DNA from: Molossus alvarezi
Taxonomy: Eukaryota; Chordata; Mammalia; Chiroptera; Molossidae
Assembly: GCA_037176705.1 (NCBI GenBank)
Contig: CM073885.1
Location: 168,072,290-168,136,289 of the forward strand
Reading direction: 5' to 3'
Length of the DNA: 64,000 nt
Shown: one piece after another, positions 53,505-64,000 of the stretch
How the letters are laid out: each line of letters begins with the position of its first letter
How positions within the stretch are numbered: the first letter of the stretch is position 1
The notes under the pieces: model-generated
Told to the model about the DNA's origin: nothing
Database searches by the model: none
Seen by the model: the letters and a program-made list of their open reading frames with translations, nothing else
Made by a program: the position numbers and the translations under genes

Positions 53505-54416
53505 ATGTCCCAAATGAAAGAACAGAACAAAACACCAGAAAAATAACTAAACAAAATGAGACAAGCAATCTACTAGATGCAGAGTTCAAAACACTGGTAA
53601 TAAGGATGCTCAATGAACTTAATGAGAACTTCATCATCATAAAAAAAAAGGACCTGGAAATAATAAAAAAGAAATGAAGGATATACTGACTGAAATTATG
53701 AATAATTTACAGGGAATCAAAAAATAGAGTAGATGAAGCCAAGACTCAAATCAGTGATTTGAAATATAAGCAAGCTAAAAACACCCAATTAAACAGTAAA
53801 AGGAAAAAAGAATTAAAAAAAAATAAAGATAGTGTAAGGAGCCTCTGGGACAACTTCAAGCGTACCAACATTCGCATCTTGGGGGTGCCAGAAGGAGAAG
53901 AGAGAGAGCAAGAAATTAAAAACCTGTTTGAAAAATAACGAAAGAAAACTTCCCTAATTTGGTGAAGGAAATAGATATACACATCCAGGAAACACAGAGA
54001 GTCCCAAACACGATGAACCCAAAGAGGCCCACACCATGACATATCATTATCAAAATGTAAAAAGTAAAATACAAAGAGAGAATCTTAAAAGCAATGAGAG
54101 AAAAACAGTTAGTTACCTACCAAAAAGCTCCCATAAGACTGTCAGCTTATTTATCAACTGAAATTTTATAGACCAGAAGGGATCAGAAAGAAATATTCAA
54201 AGTGAAAAAAAGAAAGGACCTACACGAAGATTACTCTATCTTGCAAAGCTATCATTTAGAATAGAAGGACATATAAAGAGCTTCCCAGACAAGAAAAGGC
54301 TAAAGGAGTTCATCACCACCAAACCAGTATTACATGAAATGTTAAAGGTTCTTAATTTAAAAGAAGAAGAAGAAGAAGACGATGACGACGACGAAGAAGA
54401 AGAAGAAAATATATGA
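53505..54416 (+). pseudogene. HAL1 ORF1 (L1 ORF1p-like) pseudogene with acidic tail
   Basis: ATG at 53505 (SQMKEQNK-like start), coiled-coil-type K/E/N-rich region to about 53800, then the RRM start near 53845 (LWDNFKRTNIRILGVPEGEE) and a NLVKEIDIHIQETQRVP-like segment. The C-terminal domain lies near 54200-54340 (ILQ/AKLSFRIEGHIKSFPDK then FITTKPVLHEMLKVLN). Frames must be switched several times and stops occur, so it is dead. The last codons, 54363-54407, are GAA x5, GAC/GAT x5, GAA x5, giving 15 acidic residues, then Asn-Ile and TGA at 54414-54416. ORF1p binds L1 RNA as a trimeric chaperone; an acidic end of this length is not standard for L1 ORF1p. Confidence 0.82.
54363..54407 (+). repeat. 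(GAA/GAC)15 trinucleotide microsatellite in ORF1 3' end
   Basis: Five GAA, five GAC/GAT and five GAA codons, in frame with the HAL1 ORF1 C-terminus and ending two codons before its stop. Confidence 0.95.
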
Positions 54417-54805
54417 ACAATAAAATGGCAATAAATACATATCTATCAACAACTGAATCTAAAAGAAACAAAATAAATGAACAAGCAGAACAGAAACAGA
54501 CTCGCAGATACAGAGAACATTTTGAAGGTTGCCAGATGGGCGGGGGTTTGCAGGATGGAGGAAAAAGAGGAAAGGATTAAGAAGTAAAAATTGGTTGTTA
54601 CAGTATAGTTATGGGGATGTAAAGTGTATCATAAGAAATATAGTAAATAATGTTCAATAACTATGTATGGTGTTGGGTGTGAGATATATCAGGATAATCT
54701 CTTAGTAAGTTATGTAATGTCTAATCACTGGGGTGTATACCTGAAACTAATAATGACTGTCAACTGTAATTGAAAATATAAAGAGATAAAAATAAAAATA
54801 ACAAT

Positions 54806-54889
54806 ATGTAATAAACTTTCATTTGCCATATTTAATGATATTATATTTTCTTATAATAAAATAATTATGTTCTTCCTGCTGGCAGGTCA
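54806..54889. other. Unassigned AT-rich spacer
   Basis: Short AT-rich link between the HAL1 and the next antisense L1 end. Confidence 0.4.
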
Positions 54890-55145
54890 CACTGGGGTAT
54901 TTGTTTTTGTTTTTCACTTACAGTATACATTCAGTATTATTTTGTATTCGTTTCAAGTGAACAGCATAGTGGTGAGGCAATTGTGTATTTTACAAAGTTT
55001 TCCCCCCGATATTTCCAGGACTCACTCGCCACTGCACGCAGTTACCACAGTACTGGTGACCACATCCCCTGTGCTGCGCTTTGCACACCCGAGACTATGT
55101 TGTGACTCTCCGTTTGCACTTCTTAATCCCTTAACCTTTTAGGTA
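54890..55145 (-). mobile_element. Old L1 3'UTR, antisense
   Basis: TTTTTCACTTACAGTATACATTCAGTATTATTTTGTATTCG, AACAGCATAGTGGTGAGGCA, CCCCGATATTTCCAGGACTC and CACTTCTTAATCCCTTAACC match the complement of an L1MA-type 3'UTR. Confidence 0.85.
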
Positions 55146-56848
55146 GGAAAGAACCTTTCCTGCATCTGTGCTTTCTCAAGCACCTTCCATTGGAAACAAG
55201 CAAGGCCCAGCAGCATGTTGTGGGCGGCATGTTCTGAAGCCCCTCAGGGAGAAGAAGGGCTGGGGCAAGGCCGGTAGGAACCTGATGCCTGACTAGACGG
55301 AGCCGCTGAAGGAGCCGGGAGTGCCCCGGGGGTTCCGGTTTGAAGGGGGGGGGGCGGGGGCGGGGGGGGTGTTTTACGGGACCGGAGAACTTCTAGAGGA
55401 GAGTTTTCAGTTGCAGAAGTGAAGTATTAACAAACGGCCTCCACCACAAACTTTTCAAGACAACAATAAAAATAATCCAATTCTCTTACAGAGTCTCCCA
55501 AATTGATACTGATCTTTCTGATTCAAATGTGTACACTCCATCAGTGATTTCTAATCTTACTAAAAAAAATCTGAAAGATGGAGATATACATCAATAATTT
55601 TACCTTATCTCTCAGTACCACCTTCAGATGTTAAAGGCAAAAATTCAACAAGTAGACAAGAATCGTGTTAAGCCAGGCAGATCACCAAGGCCAGTGTAGC
55701 TGTATAGTAAGCTCGCAGATTTCATACCATCATTGACTATAAAGAAGGATTCCTGTAAGATGTGCATTTTTGTAGCATGACCTGCCCCGTCCAAAAGAAA
55801 ATTTGATTTTGGCTTTTAGAACTGAATATCGAGGTGCGCAGAAATGGGGCCAAATAGCTGCAAAGTGTCAGCACTGTGAAAACACTTCTGTAGCTTTTTC
55901 CAATGGTGTTGCCGTCGAGTCGTCTGGGATGCGCAGTGTTGTAGCAGTTGGGTAAGGTTTTACTTGGATGTGTTGCGGATTCTTCAAAAAATTAACAGAT
56001 AGTCAGCAACTACAGAGCCAGCTATTAAATCGCTCCAATTTTTATTGCTGAAATGTTGACCCTTCTGTGAATGTGCCAGAAGCAATGATGAGACAGCAGG
56101 TTGAAACCAATCTGCCAAGTCCCACCTCATTAGGTTCCCATCTGATTTCAGCGTATTGGCGGCGAACCCCGCAGCCCGCTCCGTCCAGCACAGGAAGCCC
56201 TCCTGACACTTGGCGATGGCGATGGGAGCCATCTTGCGAATGCCAGGAGTCTGACCAGATGGTAGCTCTCTCTTGGACTTCTTCAGAGATTTATTTTCTC
56301 TATGAAGCAGACGGAATTGGGCAAGTCCTCTGAGCACATGGCCTTTTCTGTACTTTCATTATACGAGGAAGCCTGGGCTGGTCTTTTGGCAGCTGAGGAT
56401 TTGGCAGGCTGGCACCCTTGGCAGAGCCATGCAACTCACAGATGCAGGGCCCTTCAGACGACAAAGCAATTCTTGCAGTTTGCAGAGTTCCTAGATGAGG
56501 GGGAAAAACCGAAATGATCCATCGCAGGCACCTAAAGACATTCTGGAAATATGATCAGCTCTGCCTGGAGAGACAGCGAGACAGAACGTATTTAATAAGT
56601 CTTTCCAATAGAAACCTTATTTTGAGACCTTTAAAGTGCGTTAATGATGATTGGACATTATAGAACACCATTCATGTATTAATTTTCACACATTTCCCAG
56701 AATCGGCCTGGACTCCATGATTTTTTTTTTTTCCTAGTGAGAGTAGAAACTTGTCATTTTGTAGTTGTTATTATTATGCCCATATTCTCTGTTAAGAAAA
56801 GGATAACTGGGACACTAAAGGTGTGTATGCTTCAACTCTCCAATGTTC
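55146..56848. other. Unassigned DNA; G-rich tract and a 117-aa minus frame
   Basis: 1.7 kb with no repeat family recognised. The minus-strand frame 55984-56337 (117 aa) and overlapping plus frames (88 and 71 aa) lack a domain I can name. Read on the minus strand, 55400-56500 has several open patches separated by stops, so an old processed pseudogene or an unlisted repeat is possible, but I could not identify a parent. A T-run lies at 56722-56732. Confidence 0.35.
55345..55369 (+). repeat. G-rich tract, potential G-quadruplex
   Basis: G10-C-G5-C-G8 within 25 bases. It satisfies the usual four-G-run requirement because the long runs can be subdivided. Confidence 0.85.
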
Positions 56849-56859
56849 AATCGGCTTTT

Positions 56860-57402
56860 TTTAAACAGCTTTAGGAAATATAACTCATATATTGTACAAT
56901 TTGCCCATTTAAAGAGTACAACCATGGTTTTCATTATATTAAATTATTAATTTCTTTAAACTATGGTAAGATGTATAAACTATAATTTGCCATTTTGACT
57001 ATTTATAATTTACAATTCAGTGGCATTAACTATATTCACAATGTTGTGCAACCGTCACCACTATTTTAAAAACGTTTCATCACCCTGAACAGAAACTCTA
57101 TAACTGCTAAGAAAAACTCCCCATTCCCTCCTCTTACAAGCCTCTGATAACTTCTAATCCACTTTCTATCTCTATAAATTCACCTAGTCTAGATATTTCA
57201 TATAAGTGTCATGTAATAGTTGTGGCTTATTTCACTTAGCATAATGTTTTCCAGGTCCTTCCATGTTGTAGGATACATTAGGCTTTCACTCCTTTTTATG
57301 GCTGAATAATATTCCATTGTATATACACATCACATTTGCTTATCCATTCGTCTGGTGATGGACACTGGGGTTTTTCCTACTTTTTGGCTATTGTGTTCAA
57401 CT
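56860..57402 (-). mobile_element. L1 3' end, antisense
   Basis: AACAGCTTTAGGAAATATAACTCATATATTG, CAATTCAGTGGCATTAACTATATTCACAATGTTGTGCAACC, TTTCATCACCCTGAACAGAAACTC, CATAATGTTTTCCAGGTCC, AATATTCCATTGTATATACA and GGTGATGGACACTGGGG run in the order of the complement of an L1 3'UTR and ORF2 end. Rather well preserved. Confidence 0.9.
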
Positions 57403-57961
57403 GACTTTTGGTAGAATGACATTTCAAAGGGAGAGTGTGCCCAGGGGCATGTTGCACTCAGCAGCACAATTATGAGTACCTTCCCATGGTACGCGCTCTA
57501 GGGAAAGGCATCCCAGCACAGGCCTCCCAGTGCCCACCATCAATAAAGATTCGTTAGAATAAATTGTGTGTGTGTGTGTGTATATGTATAAAATAAAGCT
57601 CAAGATCATGGAACACTTTCTCCAACATAATCTATTTGGAAAAGGTAATGTAGTTCCCCTAAGCATAAATCGTGACTGACTAATCGAACAGACTTCTGTG
57701 AAGTGATAAACATTTATGTAGAAAAACAGACACGGAGAATATGGCTTGCTCAGACTTTCAAAATGTCTTGGAGAAAGTTTTATACCAAGGCTGTATGTTT
57801 TAATTAAATCACCACAGCAGTGGAAATGGGAACAAACTGTTTTATTATTATAAAAATTTGACATTTAATCCAATGAATATTTATTATGTGCTTAGTTAGG
57901 AACTATGGGAAATACATGGTAAGGCATATTCTCCCAAATCCACAACCCAGTGAGAAAGGAA

Positions 57962-57962
<1 letters not shown>
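57403..57962. other. Unassigned DNA
   Basis: Contains a short (GT)n at 57567-57581. The 146-aa minus frame 57424-57864 includes residues from that repeat and has no domain; judged chance. Confidence 0.4.

Positions 57963-57998
<36 letters not shown>
57963..57998. repeat. (CA)n microsatellite
   Basis: GCGCACACAC...CACACA, about 17 CA units, uninterrupted after the GCGC start. Confidence 0.97.
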
Positions 57999-58003
<5 letters not shown>

Positions 58004-59212
58004 ATGTGTAAGGCATAAAGAACCACACTTTTGCAGGAGAAAAATGTAAACAATGTAATTCCTTAGAGAATCATATCTAAGATCAGTCTTATTTTAATAT
58101 ATATGTTAAGCATTGGAGAACATATTAGAGGAATTGACAAGTTTCCATAGACCAATAAATTCTTCCAAGAAGGAAAACCATAGATGAGTTCATAGTTTGT
58201 GATTAAACAACACTTCCAAAAATGACTAATACATTCCAAGTGACCATTTAAAAAGCTAATGAACTAACAATACAATACAAATACATCCAAAATTATGAAT
58301 TTTAATTTATCAATTAAATATGACCCAGGATAAGTGACTAAATACGTTTTTCCCACACCAAAATTATTATATTGGACACACACGACTAAGAAAAAAACTA
58401 GTAAAAGACAATAATAGGATGACTATTTGGGAATAAGCCAGAAAATAACTCCTAACTTAGTCATAATCTTAGTACATCATACCTACTCCTGGAATTGGAT
58501 GTTTAAAATTATGAAATTGTAAGATTTATAGAATCCTGCAGTCTCACAAGGTCCATTTCATTGAAAACATCAACTTTATAAGATAATGAAAATCTCACTA
58601 CTAAAAGCATCAGAAAAATTTTAAATAAAAAAAACAACCTCTAGATTCACATTTTATGCAAGATGTGAAGAATTCCAATGAACTGTTAAAACACTTTTGT
58701 TAAAATACGTTTTAAAATTTTCATGTGAAGAACCAGAAAACTACATTAACAAATGATCAGGAACAATTGTTCAGCTTTTAGTAAATGTTATCTTCAGTGC
58801 CACCAACTTAAAACTTATCACCAAATGGTAAACTCTGAGATACCTAATCATAGAAATAGTAGTATAAAATAATGTGAAAACACCATTAAACTAAAAGGGA
58901 ATTTAAAATGTGTCAGAATACTCAAAATGTGTCCAACTTTTAAAGTTACTATACATATTAAACACTGATCTAAATTAATCAAGCTTATTACACACCATAC
59001 TTTCTCTCTTTTTTCTGCACACTAACCAAAATTGAATAGATCTACTTGTGATGAATAAGATATAATTGACCTGGAAAGGTCCAGAGAAGACAAGTAAAAT
59101 GTTTAGAGTTGTAGATGGCATGTGAATGAAGACAAATGAAAAAATTTAAAACAATAGTTGGAAATATATAAACTGAGTAAGGCTATTTTTTTATTTTAAA
59201 AATTATAAAAAG
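57999..59212. other. Unassigned AT-rich DNA
   Basis: 1.2 kb, strongly A-rich, without frames above 60 aa. Texture resembles old LINE sequence, but no family phrase was recognised. Confidence 0.4.
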
Positions 59213-59478
59213 TGGCCCTGGCTGGTGTAGCTCAATGGTTAGAGTGTCGGCCGGTGCACCAGAGGGTCACTGGTTCGATTCCCACTCAAGGGCACATACC
59301 TGGGTTGCAGGTTCGCTCCTCACCCCAGTCCAGGCGTGTTCAGGAGGCAATCAATCTATGTGCCTCTTTCACATCAATGTTTCTCTCTCTCTCTCTCTCT
59401 CTCTCATTCTTTTCCTTTCTCTCTCCTTCCCTTTCTTCTACTTGATCTAAAATCAACGGAAAGCAAGGAGGAAAATGT
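59213..59478 (+). mobile_element. Ves SINE, GGTGTAGCTCAATGG type with long (CT)n
   Basis: GGCCCTGGCTGGTGTAGCTC, GTCACTGGTTCGATTCCCAC, CATACCTGGGTTGCAGGTTC, CACATCAATGTTTCTC, (CT)n at about 59386-59404, and CTAAAATCAACGGAAAGC. The terminal GGGTGAGGAT motif is replaced by a different end. Target duplication not clear. Confidence 0.92.
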
Positions 59479-59844
59479 TTAGTCTTTAGTGAGGAAAGTT
59501 GAAGATGAATTAGGGATATGACTTTTATAAGGGCAATATGAACTAGTGTTCTAGAGTCTAAACATGAAAGGGAAAGTAAACTATTTAAATAAACTAAAAA
59601 ATTAACGTGTTCATAATATGAGGATAATTAGTAGATGGTGGGACTCTCCTTACCTCTCTAGGGGGTGCCCATGTCAAACACAGGTGTCTTCCAGAAACAC
59701 CTTTCCTGGCACGTCCATCTTGGAGTGCTGACCTGGAGGTGGACAGCAAGCTGGTCCACCCTCTGACTCGTGTGCTCATACAGTCAAGGCAGGCTCCGGG
59801 GGTGAGGCCTCAGTGCAGTCTGATGAGAAATTAAGCAGAATGGA
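59479..59844. other. Unassigned DNA
   Basis: A 61-aa minus frame 59594-59779 without domain. No repeat recognised. Confidence 0.4.
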
Positions 59845-59925
59845 TACTCTTGAAGGTCAGGGGCTGCTTTCTCCCTGAGAGAGCCTAGCACCATGCTTGA
59901 TAATAGATTTGGAGTGACAGAAAGC
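59845..59925 (+). mobile_element. L2 LINE 3' end fragment
   Basis: ACTCTTGAAGGTCAGGGGCTGCTTTCTCCC and GAGCCTAGCACCATGCTTGATAATAG follow the L2 end (CCATGAGGGCAGGGACTTTGTC ... GCCTAGAACAGTGCCTGGC). Confidence 0.6.
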
Positions 59926-61170
59926 TATTAAACCACTTTCTCCGTAATCATTAACTCTAAGAGATAAAGAAATCTAAGCATTTTAGAGAAACAATGAAGA
60001 GAAGATTCTGAAACGATCCAGATTCTGAAAAAATACTTATGTGACACTATCACACTCTTAATGTTGTTAGAAAAGAAAGTAATTGTTTTCAAGAGTTTCT
60101 TTTTGTTTAGAAAATACATTGGATAAATCTTAAAATTTATAATGATTATTAAAGTATCATTATCATGATATTTTTATAATTCTTCCATAATTTCCTTTGC
60201 ATGTGAAATGAGTTAGATGGTAGGTCTCACCATTTCTAACTTCTTTTTTTTTAAAATTAAAGCCAAATTCAGGTTGAAGAAATGTGATCTCAGTAAAAAT
60301 AGGCTAATTTGTAGTGATCGTTGTCTTTGGCAAAAACATATCAGTTCATACGTAGTTTGGATCAGGAGTTGCCTAAGTTGATGAAATTTCCAATAACTGC
60401 TTCTAAAACAGGGGAAATAAGCCAGGATTTTATCAGGACAATAAACAAATTAGATCAGTAAAATGAAGATAATTATTTACTTTATCAGGAAGTCACCTTT
60501 AATCCTAAAATGTTCCAGCAGGAGTTACAAGACTAAACAGACGTGTCCAGTCATTTAGCGATAAAATAATGGTTGACTTAATTCAATTCAGAAGCGACTG
60601 CCCTTTATCTGCTGGGGAACAGATGCACTCGGCACTTCCAATTATGGAACCGGGCTCAGAGCTCCTTCTTCCCTCCGGTGAAAAAAATTGGAAAGTAAAA
60701 TCAATGTCTCTCTCCTCTAGGTGCCACTTTCAACCTCTTCTGGAAATAATGCCTTGGTGAAAAATGCTGAATAGGCTTTAGTCGAAGGGCCTCATCAGAA
60801 AACACTAGCACAGGATTCATTGTTCGGTACCTTAGCCCCTGGATCACACAACAGCGCGGTCTGCTCACAGGCCAACGCCCAAGGAATGAGTGGCAGACCC
60901 GCGACCCGGGAAAACAGCCCCGTTTCCCCCATACCTGCCACCCACAGTAATTGTATGTCAGTGCTATGTTTTCTGGAGAACTCTGCAAGGAAGCAATGGA
61001 CCTAGCTCCGGCTGCATCAGTGCAGACCAACAATCTTGATGAAATGTATTATTTTCATACCGAAGCCCCAGGATATGTTTAAGTGGACTAGGTGTCCAGT
61101 ACTGAGCACCTCTGCCTGACATCAGAAATTCCCTCCTTTTTCATCTGGATGCCCTGGCACTGGGCAGACC
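59926..61170. other. Unassigned DNA
   Basis: 1.2 kb. The 110-aa minus frame 60701-61033 has no domain. No repeat recognised. Confidence 0.4.
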
Positions 61171-61182
61171 AGTTTATGTCTT

Positions 61183-61433
61183 TTTTTTTTTTTTTTTTAT
61201 TCCTCACCCAAGGATATTTTTCTACTTATTATCAGATCAAGTGGGAGGGAGGGAGAGAGAGAGACAGAGAGAAACATCGATGTGATAGAGCCACATCGAC
61301 TGGTTGCCTCCCGCAGACCCCACCAGGGCAGGGGACTAACCGCAACCTAGTACATGCCCTTGACCAGAATCGAACCCAGGACTCATTGGTCCGAAGGCCG
61401 ATGCTCTAACCGCTGAGCCAAACTGGCCAAAGC
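61183..61433 (-). mobile_element. Full-length Ves SINE, antisense
   Basis: T18 run, CCTCACCCAAGGATATTTTT, AG-rich body, AACATCGATGTGATAGAGCC, CGCAACCTAGTACATGCCCT and GCTCTAACCGCTGAGCCAAACTGGCC. The 12-bp target duplication AG(TT/CC)TATGTCTT lies at 61171-61182 and 61434-61445. Confidence 0.94.
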
Positions 61434-61445
61434 AGCCTATGTCTT

Positions 61446-61694
61446 AAACTGCACTTGCTTCTGAGGATGCTTCTTAGGTAAGATCAAACTTTCCTATTTT
61501 CTTCTATGTCAGTTCCATAAACTAGTTAGAGTTCACTAACAAATTGCGGTTTTTATTTTATTTTTTTTAACTGTCTATTTTTAACTACACAAAATCTATG
61601 ATTTGATTTGCCTGAATTTTCATCTTTTGAGTCAGGAGGTTGATGAAGCCGGTGCTTCTGCAAATGTATGTGCATACAAACAACCTGAAGACGG
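61446..61694. other. Unassigned DNA
   Basis: Short link, T-rich near 61555. Nothing recognised. Confidence 0.4.
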
Positions 61695-61812
61695 GAAACA
61701 GTCAGTTCTGATTCAGGAAGTCTGGTGTGAGCCTCGATAGTCTATGTTTCTGACAGTCCCCCAAGAAAATGCTGACGCTGGTGGTCTGAGGACCACAGTT
61801 TGCATACCAGAG
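61695..61812 (+). mobile_element. MER5A-type (hAT-Charlie) fragment
   Basis: GTTCTGATTCAGGAAGTCTGG, TGTTTCTGACAGTCCCCCAAG and ATGCTGACGCTGGTGGTCTGAGGACCACAGTTTGCA match the MER5A 3' half (CTGATTCAGTAGGTCTGG ... TTTCTAACAAGTTCCCAGG ... GATGCTGCTGGTCCGGGGACCACACTTTGAG). Confidence 0.75.
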
Positions 61813-64000
61813 TTAAGCAACTATTATTTAACCCATCAATCATAACACTTGGATCTATTCTAAGATATTCTGAGAGTGCCATTGAAATTCTACATTTTTA
61901 TGTTCTGAAAATTTCCATATTTCCACTCAGAAGCTGCCTCTGACTCTGCCTGGATCATTCAGCATGCTATCTCCATCTTGAATTCACAGAATCAGACCAC
62001 ATCTTTGCAGAACTACATATAAACCAAATAAGATTACCCAGATATAGAGAAGTACTTTTAAATATCAATAAGCTGTGCATATAAAGAGTAAAAGTTGTTT
62101 TCTGCTCTCAAGAACTTCTTATCAAAAGAAATGACAGTGATTACATTTTTAAAAGGTCAAGAGATTTGCCTTGGGTTTCTACAGCTGAAGAGTTTCATCA
62201 CTGTTTCTGTGAAGTGTTGAGCTGCTTGGACTTTAAAATGAAATATTCACTGTTGCGAAGATTTATCTCAAGCATTGCAGTTTTTTGCAGGCAAGTCTCT
62301 GGCTTAGAAAAGGTTGTGAAATGCTGGCTAGCTGATTAGGGACATTGCCACAGTCTATAGAGGGTTCAGACAAACCTGTAAGAAAAATAATGATACATAA
62401 TACATGAGAGAAGGTCTTAACAGAGTAAATGGAAAATGTAAATAATTTAATAAATTACGATGCTATATTAAAGGTAATTATGGATTTTGCAAAAAAATAC
62501 ATGTTAATTTGAAATTTTAATCACATAAAAATTTTAAGTAGAAAACAGTGGAAATAGGGGAGGGTAAGAGAGGATGGAAGTGAATGTGAGCATCATCGGA
62601 CATAACATGCAAAGATTCATGTGGGTTAAATATGAAAATCTCATGTCTGTGCTCATAGTCAAATCCCAAAATTCCATGGATAGGATTTCTTTTATATCGA
62701 AAATCCAAAGTCTATACTGAGTGAATAGGCTACAGTAAGATAGAAATTAATAGATAGGCAAAGCTAAAATAGTTGAAACAGTTAAATACATATTATACTG
62801 ATTTCATAGAATCTATTCAAAATTGGAAACAATTGTTATTTATAGATATTAAACTACCTGACTTTGTTTAGGATAAAGTGCTTCATAAGTAAAAGAAACA
62901 TTCATTTGTACATTAACTTATCATTTGATTTTGTAGTTTAGTTATTTTATCTTGTTGAATTGGTTTGTTCAATTGGAAGGCAAATAACATTATGTATTTG
63001 CTCTGCTCACATTGAACAATTTCAGTGAATGAATTCAAAGAGGCATAATGATAAAAATTTTTAAATAATGAAAAAATCATGCTGACATTCTCTACAACTA
63101 CTTAAGAACTAGATTTTAAAGTTAAAATATACAATCTCTGTGGCCAGAGAAGTTGCTACCTGAACATAATGATACTATTAATAGTATAATAGGCAGAAAA
63201 ATAGGAAGAGAAAAATTATAATTTGGACAACAATAGAAATAAAGAATTGAAGATGGTAATAGACACGATGGAGATGATCCCGAAGAAAGCACGACCGCTT
63301 ACAACACTCGCACAATGTCTATGGCTCACATCTGGGGGAAATCCTTATTTCTGATTAGACTGGGCAACACATGTACTAAGAAAATGCCCTTCACGCAATG
63401 AATTTTAAAAGGATCTCCTCCACTGTAAAAATTGAAATGGCGATCATATTAGATCACAGGATACTTTTGTGCTTGATTCTTTAAGATATATTTTCCCAAA
63501 TGTTCAGAGAACTTATTTTTGGTTGTTTTGACCTTAGCCAATGGCTTAGCTCAGCAGAGGATGTCCTTTGTTATGCCAAGATGCCATTTAGTGGAAATTC
63601 AGGGTTACCCTTCTTGTTGTGGTTCTTGGGAGGAAGAGAGTTTGCTTAACTGATAATGATTTTACTAACATTAAAAAAAATATTTGAAGCTTTACTATGA
63701 AATTCAGTGGAACACTGGAAATATCTGCAGAGGTCTCTTATTTAAATAATCACATTGGAAGAAGTTTTAGATCCTTTCAAACAGGTGGTAATGACCAGCC
63801 ATTGTCCTTCTCTTCCTCATGGCCCTGACCATGACAAGCACGCGGAACCTGATTCAGGTTTGTTTCGGTGAACTGGGTAATGACTCCTGACTCTTTTGTG
63901 GCCCCTTTTCCAGGCTCACATCTGCTTTAAAGAAAACACCCTAAGCTGACTTTATTGTGGCGCAATTTCAATATTCATATCTTCATTTAGTAAAAGCATC
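61813..64000. other. Unassigned AT-rich DNA to the window edge
   Basis: 2.2 kb with only one frame above 60 aa (62517-62708, minus, 63 aa, no domain). No SINE, LINE end, tandem repeat or RNA motif recognised. Confidence 0.45.

Larger units (their letters stand above)
52060..54805 (+). mobile_element. HAL1 (half-L1) retrotransposon, near full length
   Basis: About 2.75 kb: an L1-style leader from about 52060 (ATCTTTTAGATGGCAGCATAGG...), ORF1 from 53505 to 54416, then at once a 3'UTR (AACAATAAAATGGCAATAAATAC ... CTGGGGTGTATACCTGAAAC ... CAACTGTAATTGAAAATATA). There is no endonuclease or reverse transcriptase sequence between ORF1 and the 3' end. That is the defining layout of HAL1, L1-derived elements that keep ORF1 and borrow ORF2p from full L1s, known to have been active in bats. 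Frameshifts and stops in ORF1 make it inactive. The exact 5' end and target duplication could not be fixed. Confidence 0.87.

Noticed and set aside
57424..57864. 146-aa minus frame
   Set aside because: Includes residues from a (GT)n repeat, has no domain, and adjoins an antisense L1 end.

Overview
This is vertebrate nuclear DNA, almost certainly from a vesper bat or close relative. The main evidence is about 20 tRNA-derived SINEs of the Ves type. They have a tRNA-like head (TGGCTCAGCGGTTAGAGC...GGTTCGATTCC), a body with a (CT)n stretch, and an end reading GTCCTCGGGTGAGGAT plus poly-A. They sit among mammal-wide MIR, L2, old L1, MER5A, MER2/Tigger2 and MER44-like relics. A SPIN-type hAT element with an intact 8-bp target duplication at 20.5 kb fits a vesper bat, since SPIN is known there. 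Genus and species cannot be read from the window.

No protein-coding gene, spliced exon or functional RNA gene can be supported. Apart from transposon remnants, the open frames are short, biased in composition, or products of tandem repeats. The longest (264 codons, 30013-30807) lies in pyrimidine-rich DNA and matches nothing I recognise. The window reads as intergenic or intronic sequence, and short exons cannot be excluded by eye.

Layout. 0-6 kb: an old, internally deleted L1 (5'UTR, ORF1 piece, ORF2, 3' end) interrupted by a head-only SINE, a younger 5'-truncated L1 and a full SINE. 6-12 kb: unassigned DNA with SINEs, MER2/Tigger2, antisense L2, old L1 and MIR. 12.2-14 kb: a younger antisense bat L1. 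14.5-16.2 kb: an L1 tail and an L2 split by a SINE. 17.5-20.7 kb: SINE-dense, with three SINEs in 560 bp, a split MIR and the SPIN element. 22-32 kb: SINEs, a Tigger/MER44 relic whose end has become a 32-bp minisatellite, a close inverted SINE pair, and the 264-codon frame. 32-39 kb: (GA)n, old L1/MIR pieces and a TG-rich minisatellite. 39.6-41.3 kb: L2 sequence forming a long inverted repeat. 41-51 kb: SINEs, two minisatellites, a second Tigger/MER44 relic and L2 pieces. 52-54.8 kb: a near-complete HAL1 (half-L1, with ORF1 but no ORF2) whose ORF1 ends in 15 acidic residues. 54.9-64 kb: antisense L1 ends, SINEs, MER5A and long unassigned AT-rich stretches.

Nothing here works as a gene system; the biology is transposition. 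L1 machinery explains the poly-A tails and 10-21-bp target duplications of the SINEs. The nesting gives an age order: L2/MIR, then old L1/HAL1/Tigger, then Ves SINEs, short L1 tails and SPIN. I did not find a previously undescribed functional system. The most unusual signals are the SPIN insertion, the head-only SINE lineage with a diagnostic base, the L2 inverted repeat, the transposon-born minisatellite, and the HAL1 acidic tail. Family names come from recalled consensus features, not from a database search.
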